Shown piece after piece: positions 1 to 12,077 of a stretch of DNA of 64,000 bases; the first letter of the stretch is position 1; the number at the start of each line of letters is the position of its first letter. The notes under the pieces are model-generated. The model was not told the DNA's origin. It searched no databases and worked only from the letters and a program-made list of their open reading frames with translations. The stretch lies in the NCBI GenBank assembly GCA_022836615.1, contig MU405229.1, positions 62,001 to 126,000 of the forward strand, read 5' to 3'. A program made the position numbers and the translations under genes. Source of the DNA: Annulohypoxylon bovei var. microspora. Taxonomy: Eukaryota; Ascomycota; Sordariomycetes; Xylariales; Hypoxylaceae.

Positions 1-348
1 GTCGGTCGCTGCGTCGTCAACCTTCTTGAGGTAGGCTAGAGTAGGGCCTAAGTGACTGGCATCCATGACGTCGCCCGCCCCCGAAGTCAGGGTGTGTCTC
101 CAGATAGCGGTGACCGTGGAGCCGGCTTTGACGTCGATGATCTTATCGGACGGCGTAGTCGGGTTAGGGCCGCCGTTGCACGCGACATCGTTGGTTGACA
201 CGTCGGTGATAGGCCCATCGTAAGTTGGCGTTCTGATACCGTACGAGACTGGATTCGTCACGCTATCAGCCTCGAGTTGAAGGAATATCGTGTGCGCGGT
301 TGCCAAGCTGGCACCGGCGACGGTAGCTGCTAGTGAAGAGTATCTCAT
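1..348 (-). CDS. AA9 lytic polysaccharide monooxygenase (5' part, runs off the window)
   Basis: Secreted copper enzyme that oxidatively cleaves cellulose or hemicellulose outside the cell. The 116 visible codons start at the ATG at 348 and stay open to base 1, so the C-terminal half lies outside the window. Residues 1-18 form a signal peptide ending ATA. The next residue is His19, which becomes the N-terminal copper-binding His of the mature enzyme. The second copper-brace His is His99 in the motif DVMDASHLGPTLAYLKKV, and VSYGIRTPTYDGPITDV and ACNGGPNPTTPSDKIIDV are typical AA9 stretches. Cys57 is a likely disulfide partner. No linker or CBM1 can be judged from this part. Family assignment is firm; C1/C4 regioselectivity and substrate cannot be told. 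Confidence 0.93.
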   Translation of the reverse strand, partial: MRYSSLAATVAGASLATAHTIFLQLEADSVTNPVSYGIRTPTYDGPITDVSTNDVACNGGPNPTTPSDKIIDVKAGSTVTAIWRHTLTSGAGDVMDASHLGPTLAYLKKVDDAATD

Positions 349-1258
349 CTTGAAGACTATGAATGCCTATGTGATGGGTATAGTATCTGAGATGAACGCT
401 CTTGTCGATCTACCTTGGAAATAGATTAATGATGTAAATCCGGGGCAAGAGCTTCCTATAAATAGTGACCATGGTCGTATTCATGTCCGTCTCAGGGGCA
501 TTAACCCCGGAATCCAAGGCCGCATCACACGATCCAAACCAACGACACTACGGCAAACCACGATCCGATTGCTCGTAAAGCTTGATTCCTCCTCCAATAG
601 CCAGCAACAGGGAAGCCCTGCGTGGAAGCGGAACGGTAGAGATTCCATAAGCATCCTAGCGCATTTTTAATTTGCGGTGCGATGCAATGCCCCGAACGAT
701 CGGCGGAGGTTATCCGTCCGGGTCTATTTTCGGAAGGCCGATAGTTGGACGCAGCGAACATCGCGACCCCATGTGACGGGTAATTAATTTGAGGAGAGCC
801 CAGGAACTCGGGAATAAATTAGACAATCCCGTCCAAGCATGCAACCTAGTTCTCCACAATGTTCAACGGAGAATGCCACCGTATTCTAGCTAGGGCCGGG
901 ATGCCGGCGCGGTGTTAGTTACGGTAGCCATCTTTGAAACTTGATTCAAGCTTGAGAGTCGGCATCGTGTCCCGGATCGGCGCATTCTAATATGTGGGGT
1001 AGTCAACTCCTTTTTCCCCCTTTTTTAGTTGTCACTACTTAGTTAGCTAGTAGGCCCTCGATAAATTAGCACTTTGGGTAATGATTTGTAGGTAGAGGAG
1101 AGCTAATGGTAGGAATAAATCATTTTACGAGTTCAACGAAGCTTACCAATACGGTTCAATGGAGTATATTTCAATTTAGACTAAACTTAGCTTGTACCAT
1201 ACCTAGTCGTAGAGTTGAGATGCGCTGCTGTTACGAGAGATGGCAGGCAATGCAGTCC
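349..1258. other. Intergenic, no supported gene
   Basis: Upstream region of the AA9 gene and downstream region of the NmrA-type gene, both on the minus strand. It holds a C-run followed by a T-run near 1010-1026 and no conserved reading frame. The 79-codon frame at 525-761 shows no motif. Confidence 0.6.
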
Positions 1259-2212
1259 CTATTTAGGTATACTCTTGATCACAACCGCCTCAACTTCTGC
1301 ATCGCTCAGCTGCTTGATGCCCAAGAGATCGTTATCAAGCTTCGTGAAATGACCTCCATATCCTTCACCCCAAATAGCTGACTTGAGGCCCGCCATAAAG
1401 ACTAGGAACATATTCGGCTGTTCCTTCTTGAGCTCTTCAAAGCTCTGCTGAAGCTCCTCGGTGGTCGATGTGACAGTTTCTTTCCATCCATCCGCGCCCA
1501 AGGCCTTCTTGAGATATCCCGCAAGCTGCTTCTGGCTGATGGCGGCGTCCTGGACGTAGACTGGACGGTTCTTGGTCTGCTCGAGATTATTGAGAATGCC
1601 CACCACGGCCTTTCCTACGGTCTCTAGGTTCGAGACTGAATATTTTTGGTCGCCTCCGTCGGGATACTCGATCTCCTTGCTCTTAGGCTTGGCTAAGAAT
1701 TCGAACGTAATTCCCCAGTCTAAGAAAGGTCCGTTGGCCACGCCTGTCCACGTTAGACCACTCTCGGCAGCTTTCTTGACAGCGTTCTGAACGTCGACCT
1801 TGATCTTGTAGCTGGGTAGTGTAGCGACCTTAGGGTGGTAAGTGTCGCTGCCGAAGTCGGACGGGATGAAACGCTTGACTCCTGCCTTGACCGCGGCATC
1901 AATCAGGGGGAGCTGTGCGTCTAGCGCTGAAGATGCGAGAGTCGCGACGACAGCATCCTGTCCCTGAAGAGCCTTCACCAAGGAGTCCTGAGAAGTGTAA
2001 TCGACAATCTTGACGGTGACATTTGATGGAAAGGTGTGAGTGCTGCCCTCGCGGGTTAGGACGGTCACCTGGAAGCCAGCCTTCAACAACTGCTCCAGCA
2101 CAATTTCTCCAAGGTTTCCTTTAGCCTATTTCATGTCAGCCATGTCGAACTAGATGTGATGGAAATCCTGTTCACTTACCCCTGCAAGGGCGACCGTCTT
2201 GATGCTGGACAT
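1259..2212 (-). CDS. NmrA-like / isoflavone-reductase-like NAD(P)-binding protein
   Basis: Two exons, 2180-2212 and 1259-2125, joined across a 54 nt intron (donor GTAAGT, acceptor TAG) give 299 residues, the usual size for this family of atypical short-chain dehydrogenases. The short first exon ends ALAG and the second opens AKGNLG, which together complete the dinucleotide-binding motif GxxGxxG at residues 11-17. Further family signs are VTVLTREGS after beta-2, the segment DAVVATLASS, and VKRFIPSDFGSDTYHP, the region equivalent to the active-site loop of isoflavone and phenylcoumaran reductases. Such proteins are cytosolic and act as NADPH-dependent reductases or redox-sensing regulators; the substrate here is unknown. 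It shares an 892 bp divergent upstream region with the transcription factor at 3105, so co-regulation is possible but not shown. Confidence 0.9.
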
Positions 2213-3104
2213 ATTGATAGATAGTATTAAAAACCTAGGTAAGTATTTCTTTTCTATTGAGATGAGATCTTAGGAGTGATTGATACTGATTGATACGGAT
2301 GAGAAGATATCCTTAGACTTGTCTCGGACGAGGGAGTCATTTTATATTTGTATTTGCTTTGGTTTTCGCAATACTGGTTCATTTACAAACCATAGCTCCT
2401 GCGGAGGCTGGAGTGAATAATAACGCCATACGAAGCTTCAAAGTCGGCGTGATTACCTTTCAACATTTCACAAGATGTGCTGATTACCAAACAATGTCGC
2501 CGAGCCAGTATCCAACACCCAGCACTTCGACGTATGCATGCGTATAATCCTAAAGGTGTAGCTGAAAGAAGTAGAGAAGTATTATAGAAATGGAATTAGT
2601 TACTGAGAACGTTGAAGAAGAAAAGAATATGTGGGGCCATGGAGTGGATTGCATGATCTGAAGTAGAGATGCCCCACCTCCCACTTCCTTAACTGGTATC
2701 CCACATCCCACATCCCACATGGGATGACTAATTTTACTCATATCGGGGATATCGGACTACTATATCTGGTACCGAAATCTCCGGCATTTCTCTAATTCTC
2801 TCCTCCATTTCTTAATATTAGACAACTCAACCTTGTTTTAACCTACTTAACTAATCTATCCACGTGGCGATGTGGGAGGACTCACAACGAGTAATCTTGC
2901 AGGCCATTCTGCAAATCCGAAGTCATCAGTGAAGCTAGACTCTCTTCGCCCATTCTCCCACTCATTATCCCGATCCCGATTCCCACTAAGATTAAGGGGG
3001 CCGACTGGTCCGCTTGGGAGACACGACCTCGGAGTTCATCCGCTTCCCACCTGTAGCTTGCTTACGTGAAGGCGGGGATATGGTTAGAGGAAGAAGAGAT
3101 AGAC
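2213..3104. promoter_or_regulatory. Divergent upstream region between NmrA-like gene and dual zinc-finger factor
   Basis: An 892 bp non-coding stretch between two gene starts that face away from each other. Near 2697-2720 it holds three near-tandem TCCCACA units ending in the palindrome CCCACATGGG. No other structure was recognised. Regulatory function is inferred from position only. Confidence 0.45.
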
Positions 3105-5829
3105 ATGTCCTCTTCGCAAAAGAGTTGGGAGTGTTCTGTTCCTGGTTGTGGTAAAAAGTTCTCTCGAAAGGAGCATCTAACCCGACATAACCTTGGTCAC
3201 AACCCCGAACATCAGTATAAATGTCACATATGTGGACGACGCTACGCACGAAGGTATATAAGTCGTCCCTCATTCCCCATTCGTTCTTCTTATTATGTAA
3301 TCAAGTAATATCATGTTGCTAATGTGAATATTAGTGATGTGTTCAAAAGACATGTGAAGCAACATAACCCCCAAGACTCCCTGTCCCCGGAGACACGAAG
3401 GTAAAGCTCATAACCGTGAGCGACTTAAGTACTATCGCTTACATGTCCGACCACTGTCGTTTAGAATATGCCTAGCATGTGCTGATCGGAATACTCCATG
3501 TGACGGAAACTCACCTTGTGGAGCTTGTGTTTCGAATTGGACCAACTGTCGTTGGATTGATTCGGATAGTAGCCATGCGGCTACTACTGAGCAGGCTATC
3601 GTGATATCGCCTAATAGTCACACCCAAACAGCATGGTTCCAACCAAACGCAGAGGTCTGGATGCCACAGCCATTTCTGGCAACACCTCCATATCTCTCAT
3701 CGGCACCGAATAGTTTGAATCCAGACCATCCGATTCCAGGCGTCGGCTCCGTAGAATCTACTAGCTATGCACCTTCAACGTTGCATATCAATGCCGCCAA
3801 CGTCGAGCCTATGCTCTACGAGCAATCGAATCCCCTAGATTCTCCTCTACTAACACCGCCACCCGCATTGCCACACCAGCGAACCATTTCCCGATCACCA
3901 GAGGCCGCTGAAGTGGCCGACTTACAAGCTAGCATCGATAGAACCTCTCCCGAAACTCAGAGACTGATTCAGCTGTTCTTTGCGGAGATTGATCCGTACT
4001 GGCCTATCTTGCATGCCGCCACCTTCAAGTTAGAAGAAACTCCGACGACCTTACTGGCTTCTATGATAATGTTGGCTAGCTGGATTGAAGGAGGATTGTT
4101 ACACCATAAGCTTGCTCCCTTGATCTTTGAGGAAGTAAATCGGATCCGAACGGTGTGGAAAACAACCCTATCGGCTGACTATTTGTCCTAAAACAACTAA
4201 TCATTATCAACTAGGACCTTGCTCCATCACTATTCTTGTTGCAATCTGTTTTATTCTACATAATATACGCGACTAGCAATCTGGTATGTGGCCCTTAACA
4301 CAAGCTTAGCGGCGTCTCATTATACACGTATATATGTATGTGTTAATATATGACTAATATCAATACGTCTAGACCTCGGAGGGAATGGTTGCAAGAGCAC
4401 TCAACCTTGACGCGTGGATAATATCAACATGTCGATATCTTGGTATTTTCAATGGCCAATTCGCATGTAAAGAAATGATTGGGGATGGCTGTCCGTTTAT
4501 GGCGTGGCGTGCGCAGGAGCAACTAAATAGGTAGGTACACGCTTTTCCACCCCCCAAGTTCATCGTATCAACTAATATAACGTCAACTTTCTTAGAATTG
4601 CGTTCTCTGTTCTTCGTGTCGACGCTTATCTCAGTATCCTCTTAGACCATCCTCCCTCCGTACGGTACCAGGAGCTCTGCATTCCTCTGCCTAAGTCTCG
4701 TCAGCTCTGGGCCGCCGCTAACGAGCCGGAGAGACGGAAACTCCAATGGAACGAGCCAGCTGGGCGCGAGAAGGCGCTCTTTTCTTTCTTCATGCGCGAC
4801 GCTCTCGATCCCTCGCGCGAAGGAATGCTGCCGTACTGCCTCACGGACGTCGATTACCACCTGAGCACGTGCGCGACACAGACGAACATTTGGGAGGCGG
4901 CGCGCGAAGCTCACAGCTCCATGTCGGATGAGATCGTCGAGGAGACGAATCCCCATTCCTTCGTCCAGCGCGCACACCCGCACCTAGAGCTCTGGCGCGA
5001 CAAGCACTGTGGGCTCCTCAATAAATACCTCTCAGGCGACTTGATCGGTGATGCGCACCAGCTCGGCCCGCTTACATTTACGCTGATGCACATGTCGAAT
5101 TTGAAGCTACATTCACCCATGAATATCCTACGCGTCAAGGGCCACTACTACAAGTCGCGCCCGGGCGCCTCCATCCCCACCCGCAAACCTACCGCTCATC
5201 TGCATAGCTGGATGTCTTCTATGTGCCCGCGCTCCGCGCTGTGGAATGCAGCACAGGTCTGCCGCATCTTCGAGATCGAGTCCGGACGCTTTGTCAGGCC
5301 GAACGGGAATAACAACATGAGAGGTAGCTTCAGCTCCCGCATGCGCGTGCACCTGAACCCGCTGCTTATCCCCGGCGTCCTCATGAGCGCCATCGTGACG
5401 TGCTCCTACGTCCGACACACCAGCACGTGCGGGTACTGCCGCGCGGCCTCCTCTCCCAACCCCCACACGCCATGCCCCGACCCCAGCTCCAACCCCAACC
5501 TCAACCCACCGTCCTCCTCTTCCTGTCCCACCACCGTCACCCCAACTTCAAACACATCTTTCTCCTTCTCCCCGACGGCCATGGCAGGCGTCATCCCCGA
5601 AGAGGAACCGATCAACCTGTTCAGCCTCACCGACCACGACCCCGTCCTGCTGAACTGGCGGCGCACCGGCAACGGCATGCCGTACTGGGGCGTCGGCGAG
5701 AACCGCATCCCGCTCTGCGCCTGCAGGCTCCAGGACATCGCCGCCTGGTTCCGCGAGGCCTTTTCCGAGGACGAGGGCGCCGAGATGGAGTTCGTCATCT
5801 TTCTGGCGGAGCTGAGTCGCGAGTCCTGA
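3105..5829 (+). CDS. Transcription factor with tandem C2H2 fingers plus Zn2Cys6 cluster and fungal_trans domain
   Basis: Six exons are proposed: 3105-3253, 3335-3400, 3465-4152, 4215-4283, 4373-4530 and 4596-5829, giving 787 residues in one frame. Two C2H2 fingers come first: Cys10-Cys15-His28-His32, and Cys40-Cys43-His56-His60, the second split by intron 1. A Zn2Cys6 binuclear cluster follows with Cys74, 77, 84, 90, 93 and 100 in perfect spacing. After a Pro/Ser-rich linker comes the fungal-specific transcription factor domain (PF04082 type): RLIQLFFAEIDPYWPILH, then CRYLGIFNGQF, then LLDHPPSVRYQELCIPLP. The tail holds a Pro/Ser-rich stretch of low complexity. The donor of intron 3 is uncertain: GTAAAT at 4135 or GTGTGG at 4153, both in phase. 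Without splicing the frame would stop at 4191, so the apparent short ORF is not a truncation. Nuclear DNA-binding regulator; target genes unknown. Confidence 0.88.
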
Positions 5830-6915
5830 CCTATTGAGTAGGTAGGCAAGGTAGGTAGGTAGGTAGGTAGTTGGGTGTGCGTATGCGGTGTTCTATTCGA
5901 AGAGGGGCTTGTGCGTGCGTAAGCTATCCTCTGCCCATATTTTTAGAGCTTTTTTTTTTTTTCTTCTCTATTTTCTCGGCTTTTCTTGGCTTTTCTTGGC
6001 TTGGCTTGGGTGGCTTGGGTGGCTTGGGTGGTCCGTACTAGGTTGTATGGGAGATTTGTTGTCCGAAGCGTTCGTGTTTGCAGGCGTACCGGTGATTCAA
6101 CATTGCTGCTAGCTGCTGGGGTGTAGCGATTGTGGCCACGGTTCTGTCATTACAGGGCGAGATTTTTTCAAACTAGAGGACCTGTCATATAAATAAATGT
6201 CAAATATAAGGTAAAGAAAAACTATTGGGTTACGGATTTACAAGAAAGATAAATATACATACATGGCCACAACGATATAGGCATGGTCTGAATGGCAACG
6301 TTCGCTGCGTCAGTGGCGTAGGGTAACCAACGCTAACCGAGGTGTAATCTAGGTAGAACAGATACACACGTGGTTTGCCGTGGTGGTTTAGAGCACCTAG
6401 TTACCAGCTCCAATCATATAAAAGATCACGTCTACGATACCAAAGTCGAGCTAGCCTTATACATTCACACACGTTAAACGCCGATGTCAAATCATAAGTC
6501 GCGAGAACATCAATCATCATCTATTCATCAGCCCCTTTCCGAGGCACCTCAATCACCACTTCATTCACGGACCCAAGCTCGGATCCAGCACTAGCACTGT
6601 GGCACGGCGAGATTGGTACTCGAATGTCCTCTTCAGGATCAAGTTGTATTAGTTATCGCCCTGTCTCGCGAAGGCAGCAAGCACCGCATTCGCATTCGCA
6701 TCCGCATCCATTCTCCTTTCCGGGCATCGAGCAGTGTGCCCTTTTAAGCATTTTCGTCCCCTTAACGCCGGTTGCAAAGCCATGAAACCGATACCAGTTG
6801 CCTCTAGTCCAAGGCCCCCCACCACCGGACATCCCGTGTCGGACTACCCAGAACCGGGCCTGACATATCGATGCTAGGTAATGCACTCCCTGTTTTCTAG
6901 AAGATGCTGCCGTTA
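5830..6915. other. Convergent 3' intergenic region with simple repeats
   Basis: Lies between the 3' ends of the transcription factor (+) and eIF2A (-). It contains a TAGG microsatellite (5839-5871), a 12-13 nt T-run (5950-5962) and an imperfect GGCTTGGGT-type tandem repeat (5979-6031). The 89-codon frame at 6653-6919 on the minus strand overlaps the eIF2A end and has no motif. Confidence 0.6.
5979..6031. repeat. Imperfect tandem repeat (GGCTTTTCTT then GGCTTGGGT units)
   Basis: Two copies of GGCTTTTCTT are followed by GGCTTGGCTTGGGT and further GGCTTGGGT copies in direct succession. This is a slippage-type tandem array in the 3' intergenic region; no function is inferred. Confidence 0.75.
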
Positions 6916-9134
6916 TCAACGGGCCTCCTTCTCCATGGCCTCCAGCTCCTTAACGACCGTGGCCTTGGTGGCGATCTTCTTCATCTGTGTATCCTCCAAT
7001 TTCTCGCCGCCGGCGTGTCGCATCTCAAGGTCCTCGATCGCGCGGATCTTTTTCTGCAAGCTGCGCAGTTTCTTAGACGCAGGATTCTGGCTACCAGGTG
7101 AGATTAAAGAATCCGGAACGGGAGGTTGAGAAGTCTGGATATGTGGTGCGGCAGGGGCTCCCTGTCCGTACTGTCCGTATTGTCCGTTCTGGCCGTTCTG
7201 CTGAGTGTTGCTGCGATTACGTCCTTGGTTGCCCCCTTGGAAGTTATGTCGCGAGCGACTGCGATTGTGCCTCTGCTGGTTATTCTGGTTCCCGCGACGC
7301 TCAGGACTACGCCCCTCATTTCCAGAGCCTAGACCTTGATCCCGAGCTGGGGGAGCCAAGCCACCTGCATGGTTCAATCCGTCCTTGTTCTCGGTGTCTT
7401 TGGATTTCTTGTTGTTCCTCTTTTTCTTGTTCTTGAGTGCAGCCTTGGAGAGATTCTCGTCGCCATTGGCACCAGGCACTTCACCTGGAGCAGCACCCGA
7501 GACGGCGCGAGAGCCTGATTCTAGGAATTCTGCACCCGGAACTTGACGGCGTGACCTCCCGAACCCGTTCGGACCCACGTTTTGAGCTCCATTGCTCATC
7601 ACATGGGCGGCACCTCCTTCATCCTCACGTCTGAAATGAAGTGGTGTGGACGTTCCTCGGGCACCTGGAGGTCGGTAAGCGCCAACGGGCTTCGACGGTG
7701 TCTTAACCGTTCCCAGATATGCGATCGCTGAAGAATGCGGGATGGGAATAGGGTGTAGGGGATCGACACGAGGCAAGTTCTCTGGAAGAACCGGTCTCCA
7801 AGTAACGTGGTAGAGTTCCACCATGTCTTCGTGATACATAATGCCTCCCCCGACGTGCCAAAGCTTCACGCCGTTATCAACGCGGAGGCGAGGGGATGTA
7901 GTGGCAGTCATGATGTATCGGCTATCGGGACTCCATTGACACACACTAGGGTTGCCGCTCTCGATAGTGCAAACCTTGCGGCGGTCCTTCTCTAGATCGT
8001 AAACATCGATCTGGCCGGCCAGATTGCCAAATCCAGCAACCAACGCGAAGCGACCGGTCGGCGAAAAGAGAATGGTGTTCCGGGGCGCTATGGGGAATGA
8101 ATGGGTAGCGACAGCGCGGTGGTTGAATATGGTCGTCTTCGCGGGCATGTAACCGTAGATGACGCCGAACTCCTTACCGTTCGGGGACCATGAGACGTCA
8201 TGGATCGGACCATCCTTATCCAAGGTAACGCGAGCGTCAAGAGAGCCGTTAGCGCTAAGAAGATAGAGGTTTGTTTCACCGTAGTAACTCTTATTCGTCT
8301 TGTCAACATCTGTTTGTGCCAGCACAATCAGGCTCGTTCCCAAGCTATTCCACTTGAGCTGAACCTTATCACCCTTGAAGAAAGTCTTCTGCGATACCGG
8401 AGTCGTAAATTGAGGGACGTTGAAGACTTTGACGGCGGCAGGTTGTCCCTACAAAGAATATTATTAGTTATCATAATTATCAGGCTTAGGCAGACGCAAA
8501 GAGAGAAAAATAATGGTAGACCAACCTTCCTCTCAGGGATGAAAACCGCAACGCTGTGACTTTGGCCAGGCGCGACGGCAAAATCGGTAACACCTTCAAC
8601 TCGAAGCTTGTTCCAGACGGTACCAAGGTCATTGCTGTCATAAAATTGAACCTCGTTGGTAACAATACGAGCACAGAACTTCTCGTCGGACGTATATTGA
8701 AGGTTCCAGCCCGACTGAGCCTTCTGAACAAACCGCCCTAAGGGTTGCTTTTCAGTTCCCTCGGCAGTTCCTTCGGCAATGTCTTCGGCAGTGTCTTCGA
8801 TGGTTCGCCAGATCTTGAGGTTCTTCGTAGCATCACCAGCTTCGTCCTTCGCGGGGCGCTCCCAGGTGCTAAAGAACGAACCACGGGGAGAGAAAGCGAC
8901 ATCGAAGACATTGGAGATAGCGATGTCAGCTAAAACATGACCGACGGATGCATCGACGACACAGACACGTTCGCTAGATGCCCAGGCAAGATATCGACCG
9001 CAGGGCGAGTAAACACAGCACCTCAAATTCCCTTCAGGGTTAATGAATCCAGAGAGAGGCTCGTAGACAGGGTCGGCGTCAGTGACACCGATGGCCTTCT
9101 GGGTTCGGTAGGCAAACTGCAACGGACTCGCCAT
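6916..9134 (-). CDS. Eukaryotic translation initiation factor 2A (eIF2A)
   Basis: Two exons, 8526-9134 and 6916-8448, separated by a 77 nt intron (donor GTTGGT, acceptor TAG), encode 713 residues. The N-terminal two thirds is a WD40-like beta-propeller: blocks such as CVYSPCGRYLAWASSE, FSPRGSFFSTWERP, LKWNSLGTSLIVLAQTDVD and WSPDSRYIMTATTSPRLRVDNG follow the order seen in eIF2A. The segment TDVDKTNKSYYGETNLYLL is highly characteristic. A basic, Gln/Asn/Arg-rich low-complexity linker follows. The C-terminus is a charged helix, LRSLQKKIRAIEDLEMRH to VVKELEAMEKEAR, as in other members. The protein is cytosolic and supports alternative, GTP-independent delivery of initiator tRNA to the 40S ribosome. 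The intron joins the frame exactly between PERK and GQPAAVKV. Confidence 0.94.
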
Positions 9135-11216
9135 GACTAGTCAAAGTCACAGAAGAATGCGATTGCAAGATTGTTGGAATGTTATTCTTGTCGTTCGTAA
9201 GATTCTCTTACCCGAAGCTTATGGTAGCGATTGACGTACGGGGACAACTGAGAAGATTTATCAAAAATTTTCCTCGGCTGGCCTGGTCAGAGCTTTGAGG
9301 GTGAAGACTATTCTTGGTATCACTACCTAAGTAGAGAATATTAGGTAGAAGAGTATCTCGGTAGGCTGGTATTCACTAAGTCGCCTATCTGTAATGATAG
9401 GGTAGAAGAGCTTGTGATAAAGTCGCAGCGGGGGTAAACGAGAATACTGCTACTACGCCGCGGCGATGATTCTGATGGTCTTTGGTGTTGGAGATGTAGA
9501 CGTAGATGTAGATGTAGATGTAATTGCTGATGCAAATGTAAACTGCAAACTGCAAACTACTAACTATTTTGTTGTCGGACCAGATAGAATGACGGAATTG
9601 ATAGGCGTGGGATACGCACGCGGGGAAGGCGGAGAACCAAATTGAATAAAACGGCAAGAAGAATAGAAGGGAATTTGGCAGGTCACCCAGAGATAGAAGA
9701 TTGACGAAAGGCGGTGGGTGGACGTGGCCGTGACGGAACAGAAGCTGGAGAAGTGGGCTGGAAGAGAAAGAAGGGTACGTGAAAGAATAAGAAAAAAAAA
9801 GAAGAAGCGAGTCATGCTGATGGTTTGTTTCTTGGTACCCTTGAGAACCCTGGAAAGTTTTTTTTTGCCATCAGGTACCGACCGTCATCAGCCACAACCC
9901 AGCCCTAGCATCATACCTAAAACGCAGCCGCCAATGGCCCAGACCACAACGACCCCTGCCAATGCCCAATTGACAACTGCCCTTTCCCCAAACTTTTCTA
10001 TTTTCGATGCGCATTGCGGCTTAAGCATTGACATAACCGCCTAAATAGATTATCTAATCGAACCTACAGTGTTACCTCTTTCCTAAATTTGAAACATGTG
10101 AGGGGGTACAACATGTATTTATTGTTAGACAAATTGGGGGCAGAGGGCTGTAGAGAACATTCTGGTTATCAGACAGTACGTCCACCTATAGAGAGTACAC
10201 CAATACAGACAAGCTTCCAAGGTTAACAACACCAGACATATCAGCTGCTGAGTACCTAGTTGTTGATGTCAATACATTAGATGGTCTTAGTAAACCAAGA
10301 TGTAACAAAGAAATGAAATCCATTCCGGCATAAATTATCTGCAATGAAGCTATATATATATATATATATATGCCTAAGTATGATATTTTCTAGGATTGTT
10401 GACAATTTGAATTGGACGATAGACGACCTCGACAAGCACATAGAAATTAGAGTTAGCTAGGTACATTAGGTGGGAACCAGATTAGTTGTGGCTCAACGAT
10501 TTAAACAAGCACTGGTCAGTGCCTGCCGTGCTAACGTGAGATCTAGATCTAATAGATGCATGACCCGCTTGGTGGAATATTGATTTGTTTATACATACAG
10601 TGTATTTAATGAGAACATTAATCTTAAGACTAACCTGCCCAGATCCAGGTGGCCTCTTCCAACTTGTTTCATTCACGACTAGTTAAGACTAACAAGGCTA
10701 GTTCTTAGTCGTGGATACGATACAACGCGAAACAAAACACAACAGAAACAAACAAAGTTAGCAAAGGTGATATGAGTTGGCCTCACCTTGTGCGTTTGTT
10801 CATTGACACAGAATGACACCACTAACAGGTGACCAAGCGGTGATGTGGCAGAAGCAAATCCTCGCAACCCATAATCTTCACCTTAATCAAAAGTTAAACC
10901 ACAATAGTCATGAAATCACGGGTTTATAATTGCTTTTATCTCGTCATAAACATCTATCAATTGGTTGATATAACACCTCGGATCTTGCCGTTACTCTCTT
11001 GCGGTCAACGAATTTTCCGAGCACTCCCACTGTAAAAAAGGGAGGGACAGTTACAAAAAGATAACATAAAACCAGATCCTATTCCCTATTCTTGAAAAGG
11101 TAACTATTATGAACGCTGGCTACTAAATGCCTGTCAATTGAAACAAATAGCCACAACCTCTCATGGCAACAATCCATCATACGTCATATTAAACAAATAA
11201 TAAAAAATGTACAGCC
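9135..11216. other. Intergenic, no supported gene (2.1 kb)
   Basis: Upstream of eIF2A and downstream of the GNAT-like gene. It holds an A-rich purine run near 9787-9806, a TA dinucleotide microsatellite near 10351-10371 and generally AT-rich sequence. A 109-codon plus-strand frame at 9718-10044 is Lys/Arg/Thr-rich low-complexity sequence without a recognisable domain and is not called. Confidence 0.6.
10351..10371. repeat. TA dinucleotide microsatellite
   Basis: About ten uninterrupted TA units in an AT-rich intergenic region. Confidence 0.85.
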
Positions 11217-12077
11217 CTAATCCAACAATTCCGTCCATACCAGATACAGATTTCCCAACTTCGACTTCTCGTAAGGCCGGATCTTCTTTCCATCTTCCTC
11301 CGTCTCATATACCCACGTGGGAAACGCCCCTACGGTAGAGCTTCTGAACGGTTTCGGGGGATTAGACCACACATGATGGAGTTGTGGTGCTCCGCAGTTG
11401 ATCTGGATTCCTCGATATCCCTTGGATTTCATCTCGAGCATGATAAACCTCGCTAGCGCCTTCATGAGTCCCTGGTTATGGTAGCCATCCCTCGTACCTG
11501 TACCAACTCGCTCGATAACCTGACCCGCTGCTGTGGGCTCCCATGATCCTTTCGGGCGCGGATCGTGATCTTCAAAGTACTTTCCCATAGGCCCATTTAA
11601 AGGTAGAGCATTGTTAGCGGCATCCCATTCCTTCTTATCACCCGGGAGGAACTTGTCATACGATAAGCCGAAGCCTACGAGCGGGAAATCCAAAGCGTCG
11701 AGCAGTTTCTGTCGCCCAGCATCGTTCAACCCGGGATCGTCAAGATCGAAATCATCCCAGTAACATATGCCGCCCTTAGCAGCAGCTTCGGGCCTCTTGA
11801 AGACAAACTCCTTATCCCAAATGCAGTATGAGAGTCCATTCTTAGCTACCATCTCGGGCATCTCGTAAAATCCTTTACAGACGTGATGCGCCTTTAACGC
11901 CTCGCTCGCCTGACGCCCTTCGTATATGGCGCTCCATATGGGCGATCCGAAGTAGTGGGAGAAATATGAGAAGGCCGAAACCCATCCGGCGAGGTCGGGC
12001 GTTACCAGGCGAATTTCGTACCTAGAGGGTAGTTGGATACCGTGGGTGTCGTGTACCGGAGCTCCTGGTGCTATCAT
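11217..12077 (-). CDS. GNAT-like conserved fungal protein of unknown function
   Basis: A single-exon gene of 286 residues starting at an ATG at 12077. The mid-to-C-terminal part, RVGTGTRDGYHNQGL followed by MKALARFIMLEMKSKGYRGIQINCG, resembles the acetyl-CoA-binding strand-helix region of GNAT acyltransferases (R/Q-x-x-G-x-G/A loop followed by a helix), though the loop is not canonical. The N-terminal half contains YEIRLVTPDLAGWVSAFSYF and several Trp/Asp-rich blocks with no assignment. There is no signal peptide or membrane segment, so it is probably intracellular. Full-length, with good codon usage and no lesion. A GNAT fold is inferred from pattern only; the substrate is unknown, and it could be a divergent or inactive member. 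Confidence 0.7.
   Translation of the reverse strand: MIAPGAPVHDTHGIQLPSRYEIRLVTPDLAGWVSAFSYFSHYFGSPIWSAIYEGRQASEALKAHHVCKGFYEMPEMVAKNGLSYCIWDKEFVFKRPEAAAKGGICYWDDFDLDDPGLNDAGRQKLLDALDFPLVGFGLSYDKFLPGDKKEWDAANNALPLNGPMGKYFEDHDPRPKGSWEPTAAGQVIERVGTGTRDGYHNQGLMKALARFIMLEMKSKGYRGIQINCGAPQLHHVWSNPPKPFRSSTVGAFPTWVYETEEDGKKIRPYEKSKLGNLYLVWTELLD

Noticed and set aside
525..761. 79-codon minus-strand frame as a gene
   Set aside because: No motif, no neighbours in operon-like order (not expected in fungi) and composition of ordinary intergenic DNA.
4153..4372. Early stop of the zinc-finger factor at 4191 as a truncation
   Set aside because: Fungal_trans domain sequence resumes in two further exons (4215-4283, 4373-4530) and continues to 5829 with good splice sites.
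9718..10044. 109-codon plus-strand frame
   Set aside because: Lys/Arg run from an A/G-rich tract followed by Thr/Pro low complexity; no family resemblance.
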